Assembly (NCBI GenBank): GCA_036426205.1
Contig: CM071573.1
Location: 77,596,159-77,660,158 of the forward strand
Reading direction: 5' to 3'
Length of the DNA stretch: 64,000 nucleotides
From: Ascaphus truei
Taxonomy: Eukaryota > Chordata > Amphibia > Anura > Ascaphidae
Under the pieces are notes generated by a model. That model was not told the DNA's origin and made no database searches. It was given only the letters and a program-made list of their open reading frames with translations. Shown one piece after another: positions 11,786 to 25,255 of this stretch; positions within the stretch are counted from its first letter, which is position 1, and each line of letters begins with the position of its first letter. The translations under genes and the position numbers were made by a program.

Positions 11786-13623
11786 CCTCTAAAAGACATT
11801 GCATTTCCCAGGCGCGGTGGTCGTGTGGTCAACTTCTGCAAGCTAGACTGGCCATTTTTAGAAAACATACTGGAAATGCAGGAGAGATATTTATATTCAG
11901 AGAAATCTAGATTGTCATTGTGTTCATTTAATGTTTCATTTAACAGGCTTGTTAAAAAGGAAATGTAAAACAAGCATAACCCAACAGTTCTATGGGCCAC
12001 CAGAGTCCCCACAAACCCCAAAACAGTGTCCCCACGTTTTCCTACCCTAAGGACTGGTGTTATGCTCCAGATAAGCGATGAGCTCACGCAGTGATCTGTG
12101 AGACACACATGACTGAATTCCTGTTACTATTTAATGCAGCTACTTTTTATAAGACTCTGTGAGTACTTTAATAGGTCAGCGTCTGTCGAGCTGCATTACT
12201 TATTCACTGAGCTAATATTTGTAAATATGCATCGGGCAAAACAGTCTCCCGCTTACAGATGTATTTAACCTTACTGTGTCCAGTACCGCTGGTGGTCACA
12301 ACACCGAGGGATTATCGCTGCAGGAGGTCCCATTCAGAAGCATTGACCCAGCGCAGCAGACACTGTCTCCTGCGCCCCAGACTTTTTCTTCTTCTGCCGT
12401 GGTCCCTGGAGCAGGGAGTCTTACTACATCTGCATGTCATGTATTAGTCCTTGTCACACTTATTAAAATACAGAAATAATTGCGTACTCTTCCAGTTCTT
12501 CCCAATGTATCTACAACAAGACTATAGAAGATTCTTTGTATGGGAATGCACCATATTTGTTTGCATAGCACATCCAATTTTTGTATAACTGCATATTGTC
12601 TCATGATATGTGTTGTGCCACAGTACCTGAAAAAGTCACTGAATTACACCATGTGATCACTTTTTCCATTGACCTTTGCAGTGAATCCACTAATTTATTC
12701 AAACACCTTGCAATCTAGATGAAGAAGCAATTGAAGCAAAACAAAATGGATTCTCCTCCCAGAACTAATCCTAAGAAGGCAGAATATCATGAATCCTGGT
12801 CCTGAGCCCAAACTGAATGGATCCCATGGTTCTGTAAAAAACGGAATACATATTGCTTCCACATTCTCTTACTTTATAGCATTGTGACATGTGATTGCTG
12901 GTTTCTAGAGTGCATTAGTAGTTAATTATAAAAAAATATGGCTGTGCTACTGTAGGCATTTCCATATTGAGTGTATTATTTGCTTAATACCAAACTCATT
13001 CGCCTAGAAAAATACAGTTTAACGATCAAATCTTCTCCAAGCATTTATGTAATGGTTGACTTGTAACCATGTACAATTACTATTTTTAATTGTCTTTCTT
13101 TAATGATCATACATGCTTCAATTTAGGAGAATATTCATGCATATCTGGCAGATGTGTTCATGCCTTGGTCCTGTATGAATTTAAAAATGTGTAGAAATGT
13201 TGCAGCTCTTCAATATCCATGTGCATGTATTAGTGACTATGTAAGATATATTCCACATGTGTGGAGGAGAATAATGACTAGAGACTGTGCTTATTCTATT
13301 CTGTAGGTCCCTGCAGTGTCTTGCTGGCACCATAAATGTTATGGTGTAGATGGAGAAATAGCTGCATTTGTTGGTTGAGCTATTTGTGGAGGATTTCACA
13401 TACACGGAAAGCCTTCTTGTGGGCTCCCAATGAGGTACATGAAAAATAATGTGCATTTTGTACTTTTGTATATATGAAATAATTTAGTTGTTGGCCCCGT
13501 ATAAGTTTAAACCCAAGTTAATCAGAGCAAAATACATCCCAGATGCCCTGTCAGTGTAACTTTCCCCCTGATTGAAAGGGTTATACTTTAGTTGGAAATT
13601 AAAATATAATATAAAGGAGAAGC

Positions 13624-13850
13624 AAAGGAGTGGCTCAGTGAGTAAAGGCACTGACTTGCCCTGAGCTTGAAGCAGGTTCAATTTCCGGTGTCGGCTCCTT
13701 GTGACCTTGGGTAAGTCATCTTATCTCCCTGTGCCTCAGGCACCAAACAACATAGATGTTAGCTCTGCAGGGCAGGGACTGTTTCTGCAAAATGTCTCTG
13801 TAAAGCGCTACGTAAAACTAGCAGCACAATACAAGAACAAATTATTATTA
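13624..13850 (+). repeat. tRNA-derived SINE with L2/MIR-like tail (X1 copy)
   Basis: The head has a Pol III A-box-like TGGCTCAGTGAG (13631-13642) and B-box-like GGTTCAATTTCC (13675-13686) at tRNA spacing. The body (CCTTGGGTAAGTCATCTTATCTCC, summarised; GTGCCTCAGGCACC) resembles the conserved part of L2/MIR-type elements, followed by TGTAAAGCGCTACGTAA and ATT repeats. Related copies lie at 20176, 47531 and 48836. Confidence 0.65.
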
Positions 13851-16800
13851 ATCTGTAATGGTTACAACAGCAAATTAGTTTAAGTACCTGTGGCGGAAGT
13901 ATTCAAAATAAACAACTATTTATAAACCTGTAGTTAAAGATTTGTACAGAATACAACTTATTTTATAGCCAAGGCTGTTGAAACAAGTATACTCCGAGAT
14001 TTATTAGGATTTTAACATTTTACCAATGTCCAATATCAATTTAAAAAATCCTTGGCAAAATGCAACTTGTATTCCAAGCTTTGTTGAGAATTCACCGAGC
14101 CAGAGTGTTTTCCCCCTCACAGCATCAAGATCAATTCTGACATTCATAGAAAATCAAAAATCCTCTGGATCACCCACCCTGGTCACTGATTCTCTCTGCA
14201 AAGTAAAGGATTTCTCAGTTTATTAGTGACCAAGACAGCTTGAAAGTATCATCTTATAATTGGCTTTGACTGCCATTCGGGACCTAAATTCTGGTCAGTG
14301 CTCTAGGTGAACTGAGTACTTTATAAATTCCATTATACAGTATGTCTTTCAAATGTGAAACTGAATGATTCCACTGACTATGTTGCTGCCAAACGTGTTG
14401 GACACCAGTAAAGTATTTCAGTGAGTACTGAATTTGTCTGCTTTCCACATTTACACGTGTAATAATACCCATGGAGGTCTTTGCTCATCCAAATCTTATT
14501 GTTTCTCAGAGTAGGTCTTTAGAGTCCCAGTACGAGAGTCCCTCATCTCATGGTTGGAAGTTTTGACTCATTACGTTTTATTCCTAGTATAAAAGTGTGT
14601 ATTTTGGCATCATTCCAAAAAGCTGGATGGAAGCAATCTGAACTACAGTGCATATACTGGCTTATTTTCAAATTTGTCAATAATTCTTTTTTCCCGAGTA
14701 AAGAGTGACCAGCAGCATTATAGAGCTCTTACTTTGAATGATATTATCAAGAGGTAATTCCACCTCTGCCTGCTTAAAGTAATTCCATTTCTAATTTGCC
14801 CTGATTTCATCATGAAGAACAATACAATTGTGGAAATAATGCTTCTCAAGACAATTAAAGATCTGCATTAGACATGCATTTCCAAATGTGTTCTCATTCA
14901 AAGGTTTTATGGCTTCTTTGCAGATAAAAGGATTGGATGAACATGAGAATTGTTAATAGACGGTGAGACCACATTGGTCTTTTCCCTAAAAATAAAAGGT
15001 TATTAAAGATTTGTTATTTTTCTGTAAAAACACAAGGTGCCCTTATAAGCTATTCCACATCCTAGTCAGGCTGAGTGCACGCCCAAACTAAGAACATCGG
15101 AGTGTTTCTTCCCATTCTCTCTTACAAGCAATTCACACACTTTACTACGTATATGTTCCTGTGTACAGTGAATAAAAGATCACTTGTGAGCATGTCCACA
15201 TGTCTCAGACAGGTCTGCAACCTGTCTTTCTCCATTATGTCATAGCATACAGTGCTTCCACTGCAGCCAGGGATTCTGGGAAATGACATGCAAATGAGCA
15301 CACACTGTCACTGTTTGCTTCTTTTCCATTTTAACACAGACCCCCCTATAAGCTTATGCCTGCTGCATTGCACAGCTTTTGCAGCACTGCCTGGGTTATA
15401 AACCTACTAAGCAAAGTATTGACCTCAGCTCCCCAGAGAATGCAAACAAAAATAACATTTGAAAATCAGGCCATGTTTATCTTTGATAAATGAGATGTCA
15501 GGAATTTGTGTTTTTTGCACCATTATTGCAGTAGTGATCCATCAAAGTGCAGTGATGCACACTCAACAGCCCAAGTCCACAATGTTCTGTCCCTTAAGGT
15601 GTTTGTATCCTAACCTGAAGTTACTTTAGCCCTATTTTGTATCTTCAAAGGTCAGTAACATAACATTAAGCAATGTGTTCACCTGTAAAGAGCGTAGCAT
15701 TAACTATAATGGACCTTAGTGATAATGACATGCACATGAGGCTTTATTGTATTGTATGTCTTTATTTATATAGCGCCAACAGTGTACTCAGCTTCACAAA
15801 GAATACAGTACAGGGAATTATAATTATACAATAAGTGCTTTATGTCCTAGTGTTGTATTATTTAAGTTATACATACTGTAAAATTGGCGTTATTGCTATC
15901 CACATACTATAATAGGGATTTTGCAGTGTCTGGGTGGGTGTAGAACTACAATTAGGAATAATGTAAATAACAGCATTATTTCCCTGCCCTTTCTTCTCTC
16001 TCTCTCCCTGTATCAGGGTCTGTATAAGAGTAATTCCAAGAGTGGCATAATGTCATGTTATTGGAAGGTTATGCAAGGTTATGCTACAGTAACGGGATAT
16101 TAAGATTATTCCAATGAGATGGGGTTCTGACGTTGTTTTTGTGTAAAGTGGATTATGTGAGAAACTTTTGCTCTGTATCAACACTTGGCCACAGTCAACA
16201 CATCTGTATGATTCTACAAATCGTCAACGGATTGTATCCAATGGCGGATTTCGATGAATCCGTGTGGATTAAAATTGACCAAATCTGGCTGCGGATTTTA
16301 CAAAGCAAAATGGATTTTGGAGGTAAGATGCGAGAAAATCCGGGAAACGGATTTGGACGGATTCGCCTCTCTCTACTCCCAATGCCAATATGAGTTAAAA
16401 GAAAAAGGAGAGAAGCCCTTGGTGCAAACATCAATGCTCCTATAGTAGTGTAATGTAGAATGGAATGTAGAAAAAGATGGAGGCACACACGTAATTATGC
16501 AATATTGCTCAGGTTCTGTAACAAGTGCTCACCACAAGCAGGACGAGAGCGCGAGGCTGAGGTGGGGATGTCAGAATACACCAACCTACAACCGCGTAAC
16601 CGCGTCCGGATTGCAGAATTGTAGTCGTGTTGCTGGGTCAGGGTAAGAGAGGTTTGAATGTTCGTGATACTCGCCGTGGTCTGGGGTTGGAGAAGTAGGA
16701 TGGTCATGGTACTCGCCATGGTCTTGGATTGGAGAGGTCAATTGGTCATTGTGCATAGCCGGGGTCCAGGAATAGAGAAGGTGGGAGTCCAAATACAAGC

Positions 16801-17099
16801 CGAGGTCAGGGGTCAGAGAAGGCAGCGGTCCGGTTACAAGCTGAGGTCAAAGGTAGAGAAATCAAGGCAGAAAGTAAAAGCAAGCAGGATGCTTTGAAGC
16901 AAGCACTTCAAAACATAAACAGAGGTTTATGCTCAGCCAAATTGGAGGAGGATTTGGTACGCATAAATAGGGCTGATAACCTATGGCAGGTTAGCACAAG
17001 GCTGCTAGGTAATAAATGGGAACACCCCCTAAGATGTATTCAGTCCACCGATAGGCAGGGGCGGGGAGAAGAGCAGATGTAGCATAATTGCTGAGAGCA

Positions 17100-17285
17100 A
17101 GACTTCGGAGGGCCTTTCGGCGCATGCGTGTAACTCACGTGCGATGCGCATCACCCCTGACGTCACGGGGCAGAGCCTGAGCACGGTGCGTATGGTGTCC
17201 CCCGGGCCTGGTAGCGTGACGCACGTCACCAGTTTTGTCACGGGGCGCGTCACGGGGGCGGAGCCGGGGTCCAATCCTCACAGGT
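17100..17285. promoter_or_regulatory. CpG-rich block with CRE site, possible LTR U3 or promoter
   Basis: A short GC- and CpG-rich island in AT-rich DNA carries a perfect CRE, TGACGTCA (17158-17165), plus further CACGTC/CACGTG-like sites. It could be the U3 of an old LTR or a small promoter; no repeat boundary was found. The X2 copy at about 23670-23850 has lost the perfect CRE through small differences. Confidence 0.3.
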
Positions 17286-17875
17286 TCACTGCATAGGGGT
17301 AGGCAGAACTAAAGTAACGTTTCGGTGACACAGCCCCTTCCCCAGATAAATGCCATCCATCGGTGAAGGAAATTAAATTGAAAAAATAATTAAATGCTTT
17401 ACGGACAGTCTGGCATTTCTCCACCAATACAGTATGTATTACTAGTTACATTTGGGGCTAGAAGATGCTGCATGTTTAGCTATTTCTATGGGGTTCAGCA
17501 AAGCACTGCACTGAATTTCTGGCAGCAAAGTAGTTAAGAAATGATACAAGCAAAAGCAGTGAGCAAGGCTGACTCTTTAATTATTCATACGATCTGAAAT
17601 ATATGACAGGCTCTTCCAGCACTGAGTCTAACAGAACTACAGCATCGAAGTGAAAGGTGTTTTTATAAATCCTTCTTGGAAATGAAAGTTAATCATATAA
17701 AACTGTTGAAGTGGAGGTAAATAGTAATGCTTGTTTATCTAAAATGCTTGCAGGTCATTCAAATAAATCCTCAGAGCTGCAATGTTTATAAATTAAAATA
17801 CCAGGGGATAATATGCAGCTAACATGCATACAGATCTGCATATTCATGTATTGTGTACATAAATGAGTGCATGAG

Positions 17876-18062
17876 GGGGTGGGGGGAGAGAGGGAGATGG
17901 GCAGAGGGAGAGGGAGGGAGAGGGAGGGAGAGGAAAGGAGAGGGAGGGAGAGGGAGGGAGAGGGAGGGAGAAGGAGAGAGAGGGGGAGAGGGGAGAGAGA
18001 GAGGGGGGGGGGGGGGGGGGGAGAGAGGGGGTGGTGAGGAGGGAGAGAGATGGAGAGACAGG
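17876..18062 (+). repeat. GA-rich (polypurine) low-complexity tract
   Basis: About 185 bases of GGGAGA-type repeats including a G17-like run near 18004-18020. The matching slot in X2 is pyrimidine-rich on the same strand and over twice as long. Open frames through it are low-complexity artefacts. Confidence 0.85.
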
Positions 18063-18280
18063 GAGATAGAGTGTGAGTACTGGACACAGTCAGGCTTGCT
18101 AAATCTGTATACACAGTAAAAACACCTATATATAAACGTGTACATCAGGAATCCCAATGCTATTGAATTAATGCATACACTATTGAAGTTCGTCAGAAAC
18201 GGCTACACTCCTTTACACCGGATTCCCTGCACTCAGTGCCGGACTTACGCATGAGCTAACTAAGCTACAGCTCGGGGCCC

Positions 18281-18330
18281 CACAGTATGAGGGGCCCCAC
18301 AGTATGAGGGGCCTCACAGTATGAGGGAAC
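18281..18330 (+). repeat. Three units of the 17-bp minisatellite at the X1/X2 junction
   Basis: Three units of CACAGTATGAGGGGCCC/CCT type join X1 directly to X2. The same minisatellite follows X2 as a long array at 25256-26395. This short block looks like the edge of a sequence contig that runs into the array. Confidence 0.8.
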
Positions 18331-20175
18331 CTCTAAAGAAACAGTGCATTTCCCAGGCGCGGTGGTCGTGGGGTCAAACTTCTGCAAGCTCGACTGGGCC
18401 ATTTTTTAAAAACATACTGAAAGGCAGGAGAGATATTTATCTTAGAGAAATCTGATTGTCCCAGTTGCATTTAATGTTCATTTTTAACAGGCTTGTTAAA
18501 GGAAATTTACAACATCATAACCCCACCCGTTCTATGGGCCACCCAGAGTCTCCCACAAACCCAAAACAGTGTCCCCAGACGTTTTCCTACCCTACAGGAC
18601 TGGTGGTATGTCCAGATAAGCGATGAGCTCACTCAGTGATCGGTGAGACACACATGCTGATTTCCTTGTTACCTATTTAATGCCGCTCTTTTTTATAAAC
18701 TCTGTTGAGTACTTTAATAGGTCAGCGTCTTCGAGCTGCATTACTTATTCACTGAGCTACTTTTGTAAACATATGCAATCGTGGCAAAACAGGTCTCTCC
18801 CTCCCATCTTCCTTCCGCGCTTACAGAATGTATTTCCCTTACGTGTCCGTACCGCTGTGGTCACAACACCGAGGGATTATCGCTGCAGAGGTCCATTCAG
18901 AAGCTTGACGCCAGCGCAGCAGACACGGTCTCTGCTCCCCAGAACTTTTCTCTTCTGCGTGTCTCCTGGAGCAGGGAGTCTTAACTACTCTGCATGTCAT
19001 GTATTAGTCCTTGTCACGCTATTAAAATACAGAAATAATTGCGTACTCTTCCAGTTCTCCCATGTACCTACAACAAGACTATAGAAGAGTCTTTGTATGG
19101 AAGCACCATATTTGTTTTCATAGCACTATCCAATTTTTGTAATCACTTGCCATATTTCTCATGATATGTGTTTGGCCACAGTACCTGAAAAAGTCACTGA
19201 ATTACACATGTGATCACTTTTTCCATTGACCTTTGCAGTGAATCCACTATTTATTCACACTACCCTTGATCTAGATGAGAAGCAATTGAGCAAAACAAAA
19301 TGGATTCTCCTCCCAGAACTAACTCCTAATAAGGCAGATATCATGATCCTGGTCCCCCTGAGCCCAATGAATGGATCCCATGGTTCCTGTAAAACCGGAT
19401 ACCTATGCGTCCACATTTCTCTTTACTTTATAGCATTGGTGACATGTTATTTGCTGGTTTCCTACTAGAGTGCATTAGTAGTTAATTATAAAAAACTATG
19501 GTCTGTGCTACGGTAGGCATTTCCATAGTGCAGTGTATTATTTGCTTAATACCAAACTCATTTTTCGCCTAGTAACATACAGTTTAACGATCAAATCTTC
19601 TCCCAGCATTTATGTATGGTTGTACTGTACCATGTAGCATTATATTTTAATGTCTTTCTTATGATCAGACGCTTCAACATTTAGGAGAAATATTCATAGC
19701 ATATGCTTGGCAGATCGTGTTCATGCCCTGTCCTGTATGATTTCAAAATGTGTCGAAATGTTGCGCTCTTCATATCATGGATGTAATTAGTGACTATGTA
19801 GATATATTCCACATGTGTGGAGAGAATAATGACTGAGACTGTGCTTATTCGATTCTGTAGGGTTTCCCTGCAGGTCTTGCTGGCCCTGTATAAATGTTAT
19901 GGTGTAGATGGAGAATAATGCCATTTGTTGGTTGAGCTATTTGTGGAGGATTTCACCCTACACGGAAAGCCTTCTTGTGGGCTCCCTAATGAGGTACATG
20001 AAAATAATGTGCATTTGTACTTTTGTATATAGGAAATACTTTGTTTGTTTGGCCTCCGTATAATTTAAACCCCAGTTAATCAGACAAAATACATCCCAGA
20101 TGCCCTGTCAGTGACTTTCCCCCTATTGAAAGGGTTATACTTTAGTTTGAATTAAAATATAATTAAAGTGGAGAA

Positions 20176-20405
20176 CAAAGGAGTGGCTCAGTGAGTAAAG
20201 GCACTGACTTGCCCTGAGCTTGAAGCAGTTCCTTTCCGGTGTCGGCTCCGTGTGACCTTGGGTAAGTCATCTTATCTCCCTGTTCCTCAGGCACCAAAAA
20301 CATAGATGTTAGCTCCTGGGTCAGGGCAGGGACTGTTTCTGGCAAAATGTCTCTGTACAGCGCTCTAAAACTAGCAGCACAAGAACAAGAACAATTATTA
20401 TTTAG
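20176..20405 (+). repeat. tRNA-derived SINE (X2 copy)
   Basis: Counterpart of the SINE at 13624-13850, with the same A-box but a damaged B-box (AGTTCCTTTCC). It lies at the same relative place in X2, so it is part of the duplication and not a separate insertion. Confidence 0.6.
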
Positions 20406-23400
20406 CTGTAATGGTTACAACACACATTAGTTTTAGTACCTGTGTCGGAAGTGATTTTCATAATAAACAACTATTTAAAACCTGTAGTTAAAGATTTGTA
20501 CGAATACACTTATTTATAGCCAAGTCTGTTGAAACAAGTATTCACGCCGAGATTTATTAGGATTTTAACATTTTACCAATGTTCCAATATCAATTTAAAA
20601 AATCCTTGGCAAAATGCAACTGTATTCCAGAGCTTTGTTGAGAATTACCGAGCCTCGAGTGTTTTCCCCCTCACCGCATCAAGATCAATCTGGACTTCAT
20701 AGACAATCAAAAATCCTCTGATCACCCACCCTGGTCACTGATTCTCTTGCGTGGCAAGTAAAGGATTTCTCAGTTTATTTAGTGACCAAGACAGCTTGAA
20801 CGTATCCTCTTATAATTGGCTTTTGACCTGCCATTCTGGACCTAAATTCTGGTCAGTGCTCGATGGTGAACTGAGTACTCTTTGTTAAATTCCATTATAC
20901 AGTAATTGTCTTTCATAATGTGAAACTGATGATCCACTGACTATGTTGCTGCCAAACGTGTTTGTACACCAGTAAATTATTTCAGTGAGTACTAACTTGT
21001 CGCTTTCCACATTTACACGTGTAATAAGAGACATGGAGGTCTTTGTGCTCATCCAATCTTATGTTCTCACTAGTAGGTTCTTTAGAGTCGTCGAGGTCCC
21101 TCTTCTCATGGTGGAAGTGTTTTGACTCATTAACGTTTATTCCTAGTTAAAAGTGTGTATTTTTGGCATCATCCAAAAAGCTGGCTGGAAGCCATCATGA
21201 TCTACAGTGCATATACTGCTTATTTTCAAATTGTCAATAATTCTTTTTTCCCGAAAAGAGGACCAGCACATTATGAGCTTCTATTTGAATGATATTTATC
21301 AGAGGTCATTCCCCTCCCTCTGCCTGCTTAAGTAATTCCATTTCTAATTTGCTGATATTCATCATGAGACCAATACAAGTGAAATATGCTTCTTCATATA
21401 CAATTAAAGATCTGCATTAGACATGTGCCTTCCAAATGTGTTCTCATTCAAAGGTTTTATGTTGCTCTTTGCAGATAAAAGGATTGGATGAACATGAGAA
21501 TTGTTAATAGACGGTGAGACACTTTGTCTTTTCCTACAAATAAAAGTTTAGTAAAGATTTGTATTTTTCTGTATAAAAACACTCCGGTGCCCTTATAAGC
21601 TATTCACACTGTCAGGCTGAGTGGCACGCCCAACTCAGAACAACACGGAGTTGTCTTCCCATTCTCTCTTTACCAGCAATTCACACACTTTACTACGTAT
21701 ATTTTCCTGTGTACACAGTGAATAAAAGAATCACTTGTTGACGCATGTCACATTGTCTCAGACAGGTCTGCAACCTGTCTTTCTTCCATTATGTCATATA
21801 TAGCATACGTGCTTCCATGCCGCCAGGGATTCTGGGAATGACATGCCAATGAGCAACACTTTTTACGTCACTGTTTGCTTCTTTTCATTTTAACACAGAC
21901 CCCCCTATAAGCTTATGCCTGCTGCATTGCACAGCTTTTTGCAGCACTGCCTGGTTATAAACTACTACGCAAGGTATTGACCTCAGCTCCCCCAGAGAAT
22001 GCAAACAAAATAAACATTTGAAAATCAGTGCCATGTTTCATCTTTGATAAATGAATGTCAGGAATTTGTGTTTTTTGCACCATTATCTGCAGTATTGATC
22101 ATCAAATTGCAGTGATGCACACATCACCAGTCCCAAGTCACAATGTTCTTCCCGTAATGTGTTTATCCAACCTGAGTTACTTTAGCCCTATTTGGTATCT
22201 CAAAGGTCAGTAAATAACATTACGCAATGTGTTCACCTGTAAAGAAGCGTAGCTTAACTATACTGGCCCTTAGTGATAATACATGCCATGAGGTTTATTG
22301 TATTGTATGTCTTTATTTATTATCCGCCCACAGTGTACTCCACTTCTACAAGTAATACAGTACAGGGAATTATAATTATACAATAAGTCTTATGTCCTAC
22401 GTGTTTTTATTAATTTAAGTTATACATAAGACTGTAAAATTGGCGCTTGATTGCTATCCACATACTATAAATAGGGATTTTGCAGGTCCATGGTGGGTGT
22501 CGAACTCACATTAGGAATAAGTAATAACAGCATTATTTCCTGCCTTTCTTCTCTCTCTCTCCCTGTATCAGGGTCTGTAAAGAGTATTCCCAGAGTGGCA
22601 TCAAGTCATGTTATTGGAAGGTATGCAAGGGTTTATCACAGTAAACGTGATATTAAGATTATTCCCAATGAGATGGGGGGTTCTTACGTTGTGTTTTGTG
22701 TAAATTTGATTATGTTGAGAAACTTTTGCTCTGTATCAAACACTTGCCCAGTCATACACATCTGTATGATTCTACCAAATCGTCCAACTGATTGTATCCA
22801 ATGTCGGATTTCTGATGAATCGTGTGGATTTAAATTGACCAAATCTGGCTGGCGGATTTTCAAAGCAAAATGGATTTTGGAGTAAGATGCGAGAAAATCC
22901 GGGAAGCGTTTGGACGGATCCCGCTCTCTACTCCTTTCCCCAGCCAAATGATTTTAAACAAGAAAATTAGAGAAGCCCTTGTGCAAACATCAAATGCTCC
23001 TATAGTAGTGGAATGGTAGAATGGAATGTTAGAAAAAGATGGAGGCCACACGTAATTATTGTCAATATTGCCAGTGTTCTGTAACAAGTGCTCACCACAA
23101 GCATGACGAAGCGCCGAGCTTGGTTGGTTATGTCATAATACAACCAACCTACAAACAACGCGTAACCGCGTCCGGTATTGCCGAATTGTAGTCGTGTTGC
23201 TGGGTCAGGGTAAATAGGTTTGAATGTTCGTGATACTCGCCGTGGTCTGGGGTTGGAGCGTGGATGGTCAATGGTACTCGCCATGGGTCTTGGACTTGGG
23301 AGATGTCAATTGGTCATTGTGCATAGCCGGGTCCAGGAATAGAGAAGGTGGAGTCACATAAAGCCGAGTCAGGGGTCAGAGAACGCAGCGGTCCGGTAAA

Positions 23401-24517
23401 GCCTGAGGTCAAAGTTAGAGAAATCAAGGCAGAAAGTATAAAGCAAGCGGATTCTTTGGAGCAAGCACTTCAAAAACCTAAACATAGGTTTATGCTCACC
23501 AAATGGGAGGAGGATTTGGTACGCATAAATAGGGCTGATAACCTATGGCATGTTAGCCAGGGCTGCTCGGTACATAATGGAACCCCCCCCTAATATGTAT
23601 TCAGTCCAGCCCGATAGGCAGGGTCGTGGACGAAGAGCATGTATGTAGCAAATTTCTGAGAGCAAGACTTCGGTAGGCCTTTCGGCGCATGCGTTAACTC
23701 ACGTTCGATCGTCATCACCCCTGACTTCACGGGGCAGAGCCTGAGCACGTGCGTATTGGGTGTCCCCCGGCCTGGTAGCTTGACGCACGTCCCCAGTTTT
23801 GTCACGGGGGCGGTCACGGGGCGGAGCGGGGTCCAATCCTCACAGTTCACTGCATAGGCTGTAGGCAGACTAAAGTAACGTTTGGTGACACAGGCCCCTT
23901 TCCCCAGATAAATGCATCCATCGTTGAAGAAATTAAATTGAAAAATAATTAAATCTTTACGGACGTCTGGCATTTCGTCCACCATACAGTAATGTATTAC
24001 TATTACATTTGTGGCTTACAAGTGCTGCATGTTTGGCTTATTTATTGGGGTTCACATCAAAGCACTGCACTGAATTTCTGGCAGCAAAGTAGTTAAGAAA
24101 TGATACAAGCAAAAGCATGGCAAGGCTGACTCTTTAATTATTCATACGATCTGAAATATATGACAGGTGACTCTTCCAGCACTGAAGTCTAACAGAACTA
24201 TCAGCCGAAGTGACAGGTTTTCTTATAAATCCTCTTGGAAATGAAAGTTAAATCATATAAAAATGTTTGAAGTGGGTATTAGTAATGCTTGTTTATCCTA
24301 AAAAATGATTGCAGGTCATTCAATAACTCCTCAGAGCTGCAATTTATAAATTAAATAATACCAGGGAATAATATGCAGCTACCTGCATACAGATCTGCAT
24401 ATTCATGTATTGTGTACATAAATGAGTGCATGAGGGGGTTGGGGGGAGAGAGGGCTATGGGCAGGGACGAGCTCCGCAGGGCATATGGAGGACGCTGGGC
24501 TGGCGCGTACCGGCTCA

Positions 24518-24799
24518 TTTCTTTCTATTTCTTTCTCTTTCTTTCCCTTCGCTCTTTCTTTGCTTCTTTCTCTCTATCTTTCTTCCCATTGTTTCTCGTC
24601 TCTCTTTTCTTCCCTTTTTCGCTCTCTATCTCTCTCTCCCTCGTTGTTCGCTCTCTTTCTCTCTCTCCTTTTTCTACTCTCGTCACTCTTTTTTTTTCGC
24701 TCTCCCCCTTTGTCTCTTCTCTCCCTTTTTTTTCTCTCTCTCTCCCCTTTTTCTCTCTCTCTCTCTCTCTCCTCTCTCTCTTCTCTCTCTCTTCTCTCG

Positions 24800-24842
<43 letters not shown>

Positions 24843-24881
24843 CTCTTCTCCCGCTCTCTCTCTTCTCTCTCTTCTCTCTCT

Positions 24882-24912
<31 letters not shown>

Positions 24913-24968
24913 TTTTTGGTTTTTTCTTCCCTATCTCTCTCCCTTTCTCTGTCTCTCTCCTTTTTTTC
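24518..24968 (+). repeat. CT-rich (polypyrimidine) tract in X2
   Basis: About 450 bases of TTTC/TCTC repeats occupy the place of the GA tract of X1. The flanks match X1 in direct orientation, but the tract is complementary in composition. The ~200-codon Ser/Leu/Phe frames through it are compositional artefacts. Confidence 0.85.
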
Positions 24969-25255
24969 AGGAGGGAGAGATGGTGGTGGTGGGCGGTCGA
25001 GCGATTATCATACCGGGATATATAGCTGTGATTACCTTGCCACCATTCCTTCTTGCTAAATCTTTATCCACAGTACACAACAGCCTATATATCCCCTTTT
25101 CCATCAGATCAATGCTATTGAATTAATGGCATACACGATTGAAGTTCGTCAGAAACGGCTACACTCTTTACACATATTACAAACAACCGGATTCCCTGCA
25201 CATCAGTGCCCCGGACTTACGCATGAGCTAACTAAGCTACTCCGGGGGTGTCGCC

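Larger units (their letters stand above)
11786..18280 (+). repeat. X1: first copy of a ~6.5 kb duplicated segment
   Basis: The sequence from CCTCTAAA after the LTR to about 18280 recurs in the same order at 18331-about 25255. No coding exon is evident. It contains a tRNA-derived SINE (13624-13850), a TATAGCGCC-type repeat tail near 15760, a cluster of GGATT/AATCC half-sites at 16215-16370, a CpG-rich block at 17100-17285 and a GA-rich tract. Its sequence looks cleaner than X2, except in the first few hundred bases. Confidence 0.75.
18331..25255 (+). repeat. X2: second, indel-rich copy of the duplicated segment
   Basis: It matches X1 collinearly from CCTCTAAAG to GAGCTAACTAAGCTAC, but with frequent one- and two-base insertions and deletions, often in homopolymers. 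Such a pattern fits uncorrected long-read sequence better than evolutionary divergence. No gene is present. Open frames in it have no X1 counterpart. Confidence 0.7.

Noticed and set aside
16215..16370. Operator-like cluster of GGATT/AATCC half-sites
   Set aside because: Occurs within repetitive DNA with a duplicate in X2; most likely part of an old repeat, no regulatory evidence.
17755..18157. Pro/Ser-rich and Gly/Arg/Glu-rich frames
   Set aside because: They follow the GA-rich tract composition only.
24373..25126. Ser/Leu/Phe-rich frames of ~200 codons and the Arg/Glu-rich frame opposite
   Set aside because: Low-complexity CT/GA tract; no counterpart in X1.
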